Assembly: GCA_023356605.1 (NCBI GenBank)
Contig: JAKQYE010000033.1
Coordinates: forward strand, 1 to 36,135
Direction: 5' to 3'
DNA from: Trichodesmium sp. MAG_R02
GTDB lineage: Bacteria; Cyanobacteriota; Cyanobacteriia; Cyanobacteriales; Microcoleaceae
DNA: 36,135 nt
The position numbers and the translations under genes are program-made. Shown here in pieces: positions 18,451 through 28,048 of the stretch; within the stretch, counting starts at the first letter, position 1; the number at the start of each line of letters is the position of its first letter. Under the pieces are notes generated by a model. The model was not told where the DNA came from, searched no databases, and worked only from the letters and a program-made list of their open reading frames with translations.

Positions 18451-19005
18451 ATGAAAAATGTTTTAAATTTGCTGAAATATTACCAGACCGATACCATCCC
18501 TCATACTCAAATGACTTTGTACGATCATTTAGTGGGAACAGGAAATTTATTAGAAACTTGGAAATGCCACGAAAATCTTTGTTTGGCTGGATATTTTCAT
18601 TCTTTTTATGGTACGGATGGAACTGGAAAAAAACATGTTTTGAAATTATCGCAAAGGGAGGAATTACAGACAGCCATTGGTGAAGAAGCAGAAGAAATAG
18701 TTTATTTATACTGCATTTCACAACGAAGAAAGTATTTTAAAAAGCGTAGTATTTCTGAAGATACAATCCCTATTATTAATCGTTATACCCAGGAAAAAAT
18801 AATGATTAATTATCCTCAATGGCTAAATCTAGTTATCTTGGATATGGCTAATTTACTAGAAGAATTTGATAGATTACATTGGTTTCAGAGGAAAATTGGA
18901 CTTTACCTATATATTTATCAATTTGGTTATCGTCAAGTTCTCAAGTATATACCAGAGCCAGTTCAGACAGAAGTTAAACAAAAATTTACATTAAGTAATA
19001 ACTAA
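18451..19005 (+). CDS. DUF6817-like small HD-fold protein
   Basis: The 184-aa soluble protein begins with an HTQMTLYDHLVGTGNLL segment followed by LCLAGYFHSFYGT. This His-rich pattern (a conserved H, then DHL, then FHS) is what I recall for DUF6817 proteins, which have an HD-domain-like helical fold and turn up beside biosynthetic genes. The metal-binding His/Asp pattern suggests metal binding but no reaction is established. It lies 60 bp after the PKS gene and 78 bp before the TauD gene, on the same strand, so it is probably in the operon. Function in the pathway is unknown. Confidence 0.7.
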   Translation: MKNVLNLLKYYQTDTIPHTQMTLYDHLVGTGNLLETWKCHENLCLAGYFHSFYGTDGTGKKHVLKLSQREELQTAIGEEAEEIVYLYCISQRRKYFKKRSISEDTIPIINRYTQEKIMINYPQWLNLVILDMANLLEEFDRLHWFQRKIGLYLYIYQFGYRQVLKYIPEPVQTEVKQKFTLSNN

Positions 19006-19083
19006 TAACTAAATAGTGTAATTAAGCAGGAGTTACTATTAACTATGAACTACCTAATTATCCAAAAATAGACAAGAACAAAA

Positions 19084-20127
19084 ATGAAACAACAAGCAAT
19101 TACAACATCAAAACTCAAAAAAAAACTACTTGTCAAACGTAAACCTGTTAAAATAAACTCGAATAGCCTAATTGAAACCTCTCATTTTCTTCCCTCAAAG
19201 CAATCTCTTCCTCTAGTGGTGAAACCAAGGCTAGAAGGCTTAAATTTAGTCAGTTGGATAGAAAACCATCAAGAATTTGTTGAGAATAATTTATGTCAAT
19301 ATGGAGGCATTTTATGGCGTAATTTTGCACTCCAAGACGTAGGAGAATTTGAGCAATTAATTCATGGAATCTGGGGAGACTTATTAGATTATACTTATCG
19401 TTCCACTCCTCGATCACAAGTAAGTGGAAAAATTTACACCTCAACCGAATATCCTGCTCATCAAGCCATTCCCCTGCATAATGAAATGGCCTACAGTCTC
19501 AACTGGCCGCTAAAAATCGCATTTTTTTGCCGAAAAGCTGCCTTAGAAGGTGGTGCTACGCCGATAGCAGATAGTCGTCAAGTTTTAAAACGACTAGATC
19601 CCAAAATCGTGGGAGAATTTGAGGAAAAAAAGATTATGTATGTGCGAAATTATGGGGATGGTTTAGATTTAAGCTGGCAAAACGTCTTCCAGACAAACCA
19701 GAAATCAGTTGTGGAAAATTACTGTCGTCGGCAGGGGATTGATTGGGAATGGAAAGAGGGCGATCGCTTAAAAACTAGTCAAGTATGTCAAGCGATCGCT
19801 ATTCATCCTCAAACCGGAGACAAAATTTGGTTCAATCAGGCACATTTGTTTCATATATCTAGCCTAGAGTCAAAAATCCGAGACTTGTTTTTGAGTGAGT
19901 ATCAACCTGAAGACTTACCCCGTAATGCTTATTACGGTGATGGAACTGCTATTGACTCCTCAATCATTACTGAAATTCGTCACTGTTATCAACAAGAAAC
20001 AATTATTTTTCCTTGGGAATCAGGAGATATCCTGATGCTAGATAATATGTTAACTTGTCATGGACGAATGCCTTATGTTGGGCAACGACAAGTCGTTGTG
20101 GGAATGGGACAACTTTACTCTAACTAA
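19084..20127 (+). CDS. TauD/TfdA-family 2OG oxygenase, probable Asp beta-hydroxylase
   Basis: The 347-aa enzyme has a complete facial triad of the hydroxylating kind: H132-N133-E134 in PLHNEMAY, and H326 in TCHGRMPYVGQR with the following Arg for 2OG. The LHNEM...NWP segment is typical of SyrP-like enzymes that hydroxylate carrier-bound amino acids, notably Asp. The next NRPS loads Asp and begins with a degenerate condensation domain. In several siderophore systems, stand-alone TauD Asp beta-hydroxylases need such a non-catalytic interface domain beside the Asp module. Together these suggest beta-hydroxyaspartate. Because the carboxylate ligand is present, this is not expected to be a halogenase. 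The hydroxylation site is inferred from context. Confidence 0.88.
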   Translation: MKQQAITTSKLKKKLLVKRKPVKINSNSLIETSHFLPSKQSLPLVVKPRLEGLNLVSWIENHQEFVENNLCQYGGILWRNFALQDVGEFEQLIHGIWGDLLDYTYRSTPRSQVSGKIYTSTEYPAHQAIPLHNEMAYSLNWPLKIAFFCRKAALEGGATPIADSRQVLKRLDPKIVGEFEEKKIMYVRNYGDGLDLSWQNVFQTNQKSVVENYCRRQGIDWEWKEGDRLKTSQVCQAIAIHPQTGDKIWFNQAHLFHISSLESKIRDLFLSEYQPEDLPRNAYYGDGTAIDSSIITEIRHCYQQETIIFPWESGDILMLDNMLTCHGRMPYVGQRQVVVGMGQLYSN

Positions 20128-20161
20128 ACTCTTATTCAATCTTTGAGGAGGTATCAACGTT

Positions 20162-20974
20162 ATGACTACACAAGTCACTAAAAACAAATGGATTACCGTA
20201 GCTGCTGATTCAATAAATCAATATGCCGATGGAATTAATCAGATTTATCAAGAAGAATTAGAAGGGATTATTATTAGACAAGTCTTCTCCTTAGAAGAAA
20301 TGCTCGACGTTCAACAGCAATTGGAGACGCACAAGTTAGCAACTCATGAGGTTCGCTATGGACAAACCTTAGGTCAAATTATCGTCAACATTGGCAAAGA
20401 TAACTCAGAGTATTTACAAAACTCTCAACGCTTTAGAGAAGAGCTTACAACCATCTTTCAAATTGACTTTGAAGCTAAACTTGAGAACACTTTTAGTCAG
20501 ATGTCAGGAGATCGGAACATTGAATTACCAAAAGAAAATGGACAAGCATATAGTCCAGCTACGATTCGCTTTGTACAACCGAAAAAAGGGGGAATTCCTC
20601 CCCATACTGGTAATGAATTTCTAGATAATTCAGCTTACGATTACCTAAAAAGTATCGGTAAAGTAGTTAACGGACTTAGTTATTTTATTGTGATTAGTAA
20701 GCCAGAAAAAGGGGGAGAATTAGTGCTTTTTGATATCCCTCAAGAGCATCTGAGTAAGCAGGAAACTGATTCCAAAAATATCAGACTAGCTAAACAACAG
20801 CTTGATTCGTGTCCCCAAAGAAAAATTGTTCCAGAAACAGGTGATATGATTATTTTTAAAGGGGGTAACATTATGCACAAAATTGCTGAGGTTTACGGCA
20901 ACAAAACCAGGATTACTCTTGGCGGATTTTTAGCTCTCTCTCAAGATGACAAAAAAATTTATTATTGGAGTTAA
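20162..20974 (+). CDS. WelO5-like Fe(II)/2OG-dependent halogenase (HxG type), copy 3
   Basis: The 270-aa protein is a paralogue of the copies at 5163 and 7169, with H148-T149-G150 in PPHTGNEF, distal H239 (IMHKIAEVYG), TRITLGGFLALS and the ending IYYWS. Its N-terminal KWITVAADSINQYADGINQIYQ is clearly closer to copy 1 (KWITTDINSLGNYSDGINQIYQ) than to copy 2. A strong GAGGAGG ribosome binding site lies about 14 bp upstream of the ATG. It lies between the TauD gene and the Asp-loading NRPS, which argues for tailoring of the peptide. Whether the substrate is free, carrier-bound or the finished product is unknown. Confidence 0.86.
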   Translation: MTTQVTKNKWITVAADSINQYADGINQIYQEELEGIIIRQVFSLEEMLDVQQQLETHKLATHEVRYGQTLGQIIVNIGKDNSEYLQNSQRFREELTTIFQIDFEAKLENTFSQMSGDRNIELPKENGQAYSPATIRFVQPKKGGIPPHTGNEFLDNSAYDYLKSIGKVVNGLSYFIVISKPEKGGELVLFDIPQEHLSKQETDSKNIRLAKQQLDSCPQRKIVPETGDMIIFKGGNIMHKIAEVYGNKTRITLGGFLALSQDDKKIYYWS

Positions 20975-21030
20975 AAGTATTTTGATAAATGTGATTCTCG
21001 GCCATTATAATTTATTGCTAAACTATAAAT

Positions 21031-24000
21031 ATGAAAACTGAACAAATAGAAGGATTTTGTCTCTCAGCACAACAAAAAAATCTGTGGTTATTACAGCAGA
21101 GAAATCCTAGTCCGTATTACCGAACTCAAGGTGCATTTTTAATAAAAGGGGCATTAGAAAAAGAACGGTTAACTAAGGCTTTACAAAACACAGTTAAACG
21201 TCAAGAAATTCTGCGGACAACTTTTTATCAATTACCTGAAATGGATGTTCCCCTACAAGTAATTGGGGATAATGATTTGATTTATATTGAACAGTATGAC
21301 TTGCAACAAATTTCTTCATCAAAGCAATTAGAGAAACTAGAAACGATTTTTCACTCAATGTTGCAGCAACCATTTAATCTGCAAAAATTACCTATTTTGC
21401 AATTATCTTGGGTGCAGTTATCCCCTAATGAATTAATTTTAATCATTAGTTTACCTGGATTATGTAGCGATCGCTTTTCCTTACATCATTTAATGACGGA
21501 AATTAGTAATACTTATGGAGAAATGGAAAGGGATAAAGAAGATAATGAACCTTTTCAATATGTAGATTTTTCGGAATGGCAAAATGAGTTATTAAATGGG
21601 GAGGAAACGGAAGAAGGAAGAGACTATTGGCAGCAAGAAAATTTACTTTTTAATACTTCCTTGAAGCTCCCGTTATCAAGTTCAAATAATAAAAAATTAA
21701 CAACTAATTTTGACACAAATTTATTGTCTTTGAATTTGGATGATGAAGTAAACCAAAAGATCAAAAAAGTTGCTCATAAATATAATATTTCACTTCAAGA
21801 CTTTTTTCTCAGTTGCTTTTTAATATTACTGGGAAGAATGACCAATCAATCAGAGGTTAGTCTAGAATTAGGGTCTGATAATCGTCACTATGAAGAATTA
21901 AGGCAAAATCTTGGATTAATGACCAAATATTTACCCCTATCAACTACTTTAGATTATTCCTTGAATTTTGCCACTTTCTGTCAGCAAATTTCTCGAAAAT
22001 CCCAAGAATTAGGAAAATGGCAAGACTATTTTACTCCACAAATCGTAGAATTTGTTGGCAATGGAATTAGTTTTGAAACTGATTTGCAAATTAATAAAAC
22101 AATTACTGTAGCTGGTATAAGTTGGTCATTGTTTAAAGAGTTTTCCTGTCTTCAAGCCCACAAATTAAATGTTTGTTGTGTTCAATATTCTGACCAACTT
22201 GAAATTGAATTTCACTATAATGTTAATTGTTTTAAAGTAGAAGTAATCGAAGGTTGGCTGAAACATTATCACATATTATTAATTAACGCAGCAGAAAACC
22301 CTACTCAAAGAATAGAAGACTTAGATATTCTCAGCGATGAAGAAAAAGAGCAGATTTTATTCCAGTTTAATCCCAGTTTAAACAATGATTCCTTCGTAAA
22401 TACCTTTAAGCAGAACTGTATTCATCATCTAATTGAAACTCAAACACAACAAAACCCCCAACAAATTGCGGTGGTGGGTGAATGTCAAACATTGACCTAT
22501 CATCAGCTTAATGCTCATGCTAATCAGTTAGCTCGTCATTTGCAAAGATTAGGGGTAAAACCGGATGACCGAGTGGGAATTTGTGTCGGGCGATCGCCAT
22601 CAATGATGGTGGGATTATTAGGGATTTTGAAAGCGGGAGGTGCTTATGTGCCTTTAGACCCAGTTTTGCCACCAGAACGACTCAAATTTATGTTAGAAGA
22701 CTCTCAAGCTGAGATTATCATCACCAAAGACGATCTCACCTCCATAATTCCTTCCTATTTAGGAAAAATGGTTGTTTTAGAAACAGATAGAGATGCGATC
22801 GCATACCAGAGTGAGACAAATTTAAATATTGAGGTCAGACCCGAAAATTTAGCCTATGTGATCTATACCTCTGGTTCCACTGGAACTCCGAAAGGAGTGG
22901 CTATCGAACATCGACAACTGTTGAACTATATTCAGGGAATTACACCACGTCTAAATTTGCCTTCGGGAGCAAATTATGGACTAATTTCCACTTTTGCAGC
23001 AGATTTAGGTAATACAGTCATTTTTCCCGCTTTATGTGGGGGCGGTTCTTTACATATTCTTTCTCAAGAACATACCACAGATCCAACTGCTTTAGGTGAT
23101 TATTTCGCCAAACAGGGAGGAATTGACTGTTTAAAGATTGTTCCTAGTCATTTGCGAGCTTTGATGACCGAAATTTCTAATCCGGTTCAAATTCTCCCCA
23201 AAAAATGCTTGGTCTTGGGAGGAGAAACTGCACCCTGGGAATTGGTGGAACAGGTGCAGAAATTTGCTCCAAATTGCCAGATTATTAATCATTACGGACC
23301 AACAGAAGCAACTGTAGGGGTTCTGACTTATAAGGTAACACAAGTATCTGAGAATATAGGAGCAGCTACTGTACCATTAGGTTGTCCTTTGCCTAATACG
23401 CAAATTTTCTTGCTAGATAAGCAATTACGCCCTGTTCCAGTGGGGTTTCCTGGTGAATTGTACATCGGAGGGGATAATTTAGCGCGAGGTTATCTAAACC
23501 AACCTTCTTTAAAGCAAGATCGTTTTCAAACGAATCCTTTTAATCAGGAATTAAGCGTTAAAGTCAAAAATCATAAATTAAAACTGAAAATTACGAGAGG
23601 ACAATGGTTTGATCGAGATGCTAAATTTAAGATTAAAACTGAAGAACTCGAAAAAAGTTTAGAACCGAAAAAACGGAAGTTTAGCTTTTCAAAACGGCTA
23701 TATCGTACAGGAGATTTAGCCCGTTATCTTCCAGACGGGAATATTGAATTTTTAGGGCGAATTGACAATCAGATAAAATTGCATGGTTTTCGCATTGAGT
23801 TAGGCGAACTCGAAGCCAGCTTAAAAAGCCACCCTTCCGTGATGGAAACAGTGGTACTACTCTCAGAAAAAAATACTGAACAAAAGCGTTTGGTTGCTTA
23901 TATTGTTCCTAGGGTCAGACCTGCTCCCAAAGTCTCAGAATTGCGCCATTATTTACAGGAAACCTTACCGGAATTTATGATTCCTTCAAGGTTTGTGTTC

Positions 24001-27000
24001 TTGAATCGTTTTCCTTTAACCCCCAATGGGAAATTAGATCGAGGAAAGTTACTTGATGCAGGAACAACAGATCCCGAATTAGAAACTTCTTATATAGCTC
24101 CTAAAACACACCAAGAGAAAATTTTAGCGAAAATCTGGGCTGATGTTCTTAATGTTGAACAGGTAGGAATAGAGGATAATTTCTTTGAGTTGGGAGGGGA
24201 TTCAATTCTCAGTATTCAGATTGTTGCTAGAGCTAAAGCAGCAGGATTAGGATTTAAACCAATTCAACTATTTCAGCATTCAACCATTGCAGACTTGTTA
24301 AAAGTTATTCAGATAGGAAAATTTAAGCCACAAGCAGGAGAAACTAGTGGTCTAGTCCCCTTAACACCAATACAACAATGGTTTTTTGGGCAATCTCTCC
24401 CCAATCCCCACCACTGGAATATGTCTATTATTCTGGAAACTCCCCCTCAGTTACAACAGGAACATTTGGAGACGGTGATTCAACACTTAATTGAGCATCA
24501 CGATACCTTAAGACTGTCTTTTGAGTTAGGGGAATTTGGCTGGATACAAAGTTATGGAGAGGTTGGGGAAAAAATATCTTGCGTTCAGGTAGAACTATCT
24601 AAAATTGGCGATCGCGAACTCCCTGAAATTTTAGCAGCAGAAGGGACAAAACATCAAATTAGCTTAAATTTAGCCGCGCCACCCTTACTTAGGTTCGTAT
24701 GGTTTAACTTAGGAAAAGAACGCACTGGACGTTTATTAGTGATTATGCACCATTTACTTATGGATGTGGTTTCTTGGCGCATTTGGTTAGAGGATTTTCG
24801 GACTGCTTACAGGCTACTAGAACGGGCAGAGGCGATCGAGTTACCCAAGAAAACTACATCCTTTAAATATTGGGTGCAAAAATTAACTGATTATGCTCAA
24901 TCAGATACCCTTTTGCAAGAATTAGACTATTGGTTAGCTCAACGTCAAACTTCCCCGTCTTCCCTTCCTCAAATGCCATCTACTGGTTTAAATTCCGTTG
25001 CATCTACCGAAACAGTTACAGTGTTTTTGGAGACTACCGAGACTCAAGTCGCATTACACCAAGTCTCCCGACTTCATCATACCCAAATGAACGAGTTGCT
25101 ACTTTGTGGGTTACTCCAAACCTGCCAACGATGGAGAGGAGAAAACGACTTATTGGTAGAATTAGAAGGACATGGTAGAGAGGCTCTGTTTGAGGATGTG
25201 GATCTTTCCCGCAGCTTAGGCTGGTTTACGACTCGCTTTCCCGTGTTATTATCCTGTGAGGCATCATTTTCACCATCTCAGACGTTACAAGTAGTTAAAG
25301 AGACCCTGCGACAGATTCCCAACCGAGGTATCGGTTATGGATTATTGCGCTATCTAAGTAATAGTCCAGAAATCAGAGAAAAGTTAAGTCATTTACCTCA
25401 AGCAGAGATTTGTTTTAATTATCTGGGACAATTTACTCAAGAAAACTCAATTTTTCCTTTGTTGATGGAAAATCAAGGCAGGGAAAAAAGTGGGTTAGGA
25501 AAACACACCCCCAGCATTACCATTGATGCTATGGTGATTGAAGGTCATACTCAGTTGGAATGGAAGTACAATCGTGATTTATATCAACGGGAAACCATTG
25601 AAACTTTGGCGCGTGATTTCATCAATTCCCTCAAAACCCTGATTAATGAATGTATCGAAAGTGAGAGACGTTATGCTCCCTCTGATTTTCCCTTAGCTAA
25701 CTTAACTCAGTCTCAACTGGATAGCATTAGTCAAGAGTTTAGTAACATTGCGGATATTTATCCTCTCTCTCCTCTCCAACAAGGGTTACTTTTTCACAGT
25801 CTCTACAGTGCAGAGTCTAATCTGTACTGTCAACAAAAAGTATTCACCCTTGCTGCCTCCTTAAATCAAGTAGCCTTTCGACAGGCTTGGGAAATAGTTA
25901 TTAATCGCCATGATAGCCTTAAGACTGCCTTTATTTGGGAGAAATTAGCTACTCCTCTGCAAGTAGTACAATCAGTTATCGCTTTACCTTGGCGGGAGGA
26001 AAACTGGTGTCATTTATCCTCTCTTCAGCAAGAGGAAGAATTATCTGATTATCTGAAAAACGATTTAGAGCCAGGATTTTCTCTTTCTAATGCACCTTTA
26101 ATGAGAATAGCTTTATTTCAAGTATCTAAGGCTCAATATTACCTCGTTTGGAGTCATCATCATCTTTTGTTAGATGGTTGGTGTAATGGGATAATTATGC
26201 AAGAAGTCTTCAGGGTTTATCAAACTTTGTGTGAGGGTAAAGAGCCAAATTTACCCCCTAGCCCACCTTATAAGGACTATATTGCTTGGTTAAACCAGAA
26301 AAATGAAGTTGCAGCCAAAAAATTCTGGAGACAAGCTCTAAAAGGTGTAAAAGCGCCGACAAGATGGGGACTTGAACAAACAGGGAGGGCATTAAATGGC
26401 GATCGCCGAGAATACTCTCAGGAAGAGTTGCAACTTTCCCCAGCAACAACAAAAAGCCTAAACACCTGGGCGAAATCACATCATCTAACCATAAATACTT
26501 TAATACAGGGAAGTTTTGCCCTGTTATTGAGTCGTTATAGTGGAGAAGATGATGTTATTTTTGGCGCGACGGTTTCCGGGAGACCTCCAGAACTGTCTGG
26601 GGTAGAGTCTATGGTAGGATTGTTAATTAATACCCTACCAGTAAGAATTATTGTTGATCCTGATGCGTCTTTCCTTGACTGGTTAAAACAACTTCAACAG
26701 CAACAAATCGAACAACTGGAATATCAGTATAATTCCTTGGTACAGATTCAACAGTGGAGTGATGTAGCAGCTGGAAACCAGTTATTTGAGAGTTTTGTCG
26801 CCGTGGAAAATTACCCCATACCTGCGTCATTAAGAGAAGGTAAGATCAAAATTTTGGAAGTACGCTCTTTTTCTCGTACTAATTATCCCCTTAGTGTCAC
26901 CGTTGAGTTAGATTCGAGTCTGTTGCTAGTAATGACTTATGATCCTGAGCAATTTAAGGCGATGGCGATTCGCCAACTTCTCCAGCAGTTACAAAATCTT

Positions 27001-27108
27001 ATGGAAAATTTAGGCCATTATACTAGCGATCGCATCTCACAAATTCCCTTAACTCCAACTGAAGCAACACAACAGTTAGTCGATGGTTTTAATGCGGATC
27101 TTGATTGA
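21031..27108 (+). CDS. NRPS: degenerate C - A(Asp) - PCP - E - C
   Basis: The 2025-aa synthetase activates one amino acid, epimerises it and passes it on. The first C-like domain (about 5-440) has SLPGLCSDRFS at 140-150 where HHxxxDGxS is expected: both His and the Gly are lost. The A domain (A3 at 612, K1001) reads D-L-T-K-V-G-H-V-G-K at the ten specificity positions by alignment to GrsA, essentially the known Asp code. PCP has LGGDS with S1058, the form seen before epimerases. The E domain (about 1108-1555) has H1240-H-L-L-M-D and EGHGRE at 1379-1384. The last C domain (about 1575-2010) has intact H1710-H-L-L-L-D-G and starts like D-accepting C domains. A Lys-rich insertion of about 45 residues sits near 841-888 of the A domain. 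Confidence 0.95.
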   Translation: MKTEQIEGFCLSAQQKNLWLLQQRNPSPYYRTQGAFLIKGALEKERLTKALQNTVKRQEILRTTFYQLPEMDVPLQVIGDNDLIYIEQYDLQQISSSKQLEKLETIFHSMLQQPFNLQKLPILQLSWVQLSPNELILIISLPGLCSDRFSLHHLMTEISNTYGEMERDKEDNEPFQYVDFSEWQNELLNGEETEEGRDYWQQENLLFNTSLKLPLSSSNNKKLTTNFDTNLLSLNLDDEVNQKIKKVAHKYNISLQDFFLSCFLILLGRMTNQSEVSLELGSDNRHYEELRQNLGLMTKYLPLSTTLDYSLNFATFCQQISRKSQELGKWQDYFTPQIVEFVGNGISFETDLQINKTITVAGISWSLFKEFSCLQAHKLNVCCVQYSDQLEIEFHYNVNCFKVEVIEGWLKHYHILLINAAENPTQRIEDLDILSDEEKEQILFQFNPSLNNDSFVNTFKQNCIHHLIETQTQQNPQQIAVVGECQTLTYHQLNAHANQLARHLQRLGVKPDDRVGICVGRSPSMMVGLLGILKAGGAYVPLDPVLPPERLKFMLEDSQAEIIITKDDLTSIIPSYLGKMVVLETDRDAIAYQSETNLNIEVRPENLAYVIYTSGSTGTPKGVAIEHRQLLNYIQGITPRLNLPSGANYGLISTFAADLGNTVIFPALCGGGSLHILSQEHTTDPTALGDYFAKQGGIDCLKIVPSHLRALMTEISNPVQILPKKCLVLGGETAPWELVEQVQKFAPNCQIINHYGPTEATVGVLTYKVTQVSENIGAATVPLGCPLPNTQIFLLDKQLRPVPVGFPGELYIGGDNLARGYLNQPSLKQDRFQTNPFNQELSVKVKNHKLKLKITRGQWFDRDAKFKIKTEELEKSLEPKKRKFSFSKRLYRTGDLARYLPDGNIEFLGRIDNQIKLHGFRIELGELEASLKSHPSVMETVVLLSEKNTEQKRLVAYIVPRVRPAPKVSELRHYLQETLPEFMIPSRFVFLNRFPLTPNGKLDRGKLLDAGTTDPELETSYIAPKTHQEKILAKIWADVLNVEQVGIEDNFFELGGDSILSIQIVARAKAAGLGFKPIQLFQHSTIADLLKVIQIGKFKPQAGETSGLVPLTPIQQWFFGQSLPNPHHWNMSIILETPPQLQQEHLETVIQHLIEHHDTLRLSFELGEFGWIQSYGEVGEKISCVQVELSKIGDRELPEILAAEGTKHQISLNLAAPPLLRFVWFNLGKERTGRLLVIMHHLLMDVVSWRIWLEDFRTAYRLLERAEAIELPKKTTSFKYWVQKLTDYAQSDTLLQELDYWLAQRQTSPSSLPQMPSTGLNSVASTETVTVFLETTETQVALHQVSRLHHTQMNELLLCGLLQTCQRWRGENDLLVELEGHGREALFEDVDLSRSLGWFTTRFPVLLSCEASFSPSQTLQVVKETLRQIPNRGIGYGLLRYLSNSPEIREKLSHLPQAEICFNYLGQFTQENSIFPLLMENQGREKSGLGKHTPSITIDAMVIEGHTQLEWKYNRDLYQRETIETLARDFINSLKTLINECIESERRYAPSDFPLANLTQSQLDSISQEFSNIADIYPLSPLQQGLLFHSLYSAESNLYCQQKVFTLAASLNQVAFRQAWEIVINRHDSLKTAFIWEKLATPLQVVQSVIALPWREENWCHLSSLQQEEELSDYLKNDLEPGFSLSNAPLMRIALFQVSKAQYYLVWSHHHLLLDGWCNGIIMQEVFRVYQTLCEGKEPNLPPSPPYKDYIAWLNQKNEVAAKKFWRQALKGVKAPTRWGLEQTGRALNGDRREYSQEELQLSPATTKSLNTWAKSHHLTINTLIQGSFALLLSRYSGEDDVIFGATVSGRPPELSGVESMVGLLINTLPVRIIVDPDASFLDWLKQLQQQQIEQLEYQYNSLVQIQQWSDVAAGNQLFESFVAVENYPIPASLREGKIKILEVRSFSRTNYPLSVTVELDSSLLLVMTYDPEQFKAMAIRQLLQQLQNLMENLGHYTSDRISQIPLTPTEATQQLVDGFNADLD

Positions 27109-27166
27109 CAAAAGCCATCAACGAAATCAAAAAATACTGTCCAACTACATTCTCTAGTTTTGTATT

Positions 27167-28003
27167 ATGATTAATGAAGAATACAAGGAAATCAAAGATT
27201 ATATCAATCTAAGTAATGTTCCCCAAGGGATAGACCTTCTCTGTCTAGCACATCGTATTTTGCTGTTCGATAATTATGGGATTGATAACAGGGGAGTAAT
27301 TCACCTTGGAGCCCATTGCGGCGAGGAAATCCCAATGTATACACAGTTGGGATTTCATAAGGTAATTATGGTCGAGCCACAATTACCTCAATTCACTAAA
27401 TTGGCCAAGTATGAAAAAGAAGTAGAAGAGTGTTTGAGAAAATTTGGTGAACTCTTAGCCCTTGATGAAAAAAAGTTTGGAACAAAAATCAAATCCTTAC
27501 AATGTGCTGTATCATCAAAATCTGGTACTGCAAAATTATACACCATGGGAAATACTATATGGTCTTCAATTTTAGAGCCAGAACCAGAGATTTTCTATAA
27601 GATATGGCAAGAGCATTCTCAAAGCAACATTAAATGGTACCAGATGCCCTATACTTGGTTGAACTTGCTCAGAGGACTCAGGGTGAAAAAGATCTCTGAG
27701 ATTCAAACAAAAACATTAGACGAGTTAATGTCTGAACTTGACAATGGTTGGCAAATGTCTGATTTTAGTTACCTGCACATGAATATTCAAGGCTCTGAAC
27801 TAATGGCATTGCATGGAGGAAAACAAACCCTTAAGCATCTTCAGGCTATCTGGTTAGAAACTAATATTGATGAGCGATATAAAAGAACTCCATTAAAGAA
27901 GGAGTTTGACATTTTCCTCAGTGATTTTGATTTTGTGTGTACTATGGCACTAAAAATTAACTCGGTTGGTAATGTTCTGTATATCAAAAAAGAGCTTATT
28001 TAA
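27167..28003 (+). CDS. FkbM-family SAM methyltransferase
   Basis: The 278-aa protein has the FkbM pattern: GVIHLGAHCGEEIPMY as the SAM-binding start, VIMVEPQLPQF as the acidic second motif, the central KTLDELM region, and YLHMNIQGSELMALHGG, which matches the family's conserved D/N-x-Q-G-x-E-x-x-x-L-x-G stretch. FkbM enzymes usually O-methylate hydroxyl or sometimes carboxyl groups of natural products. Likely targets here would be the Tyr phenol, the beta-hydroxyl of Asp or a free carboxylate; the sequence does not decide. It starts 58 bp after the NRPS stop and belongs to the same operon. Confidence 0.85.
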   Translation: MINEEYKEIKDYINLSNVPQGIDLLCLAHRILLFDNYGIDNRGVIHLGAHCGEEIPMYTQLGFHKVIMVEPQLPQFTKLAKYEKEVEECLRKFGELLALDEKKFGTKIKSLQCAVSSKSGTAKLYTMGNTIWSSILEPEPEIFYKIWQEHSQSNIKWYQMPYTWLNLLRGLRVKKISEIQTKTLDELMSELDNGWQMSDFSYLHMNIQGSELMALHGGKQTLKHLQAIWLETNIDERYKRTPLKKEFDIFLSDFDFVCTMALKINSVGNVLYIKKELI

Positions 28004-28048
28004 ACTAAAAGTATAGGATAGGCTACTTTAAACAACAGAGTTAAAAAA

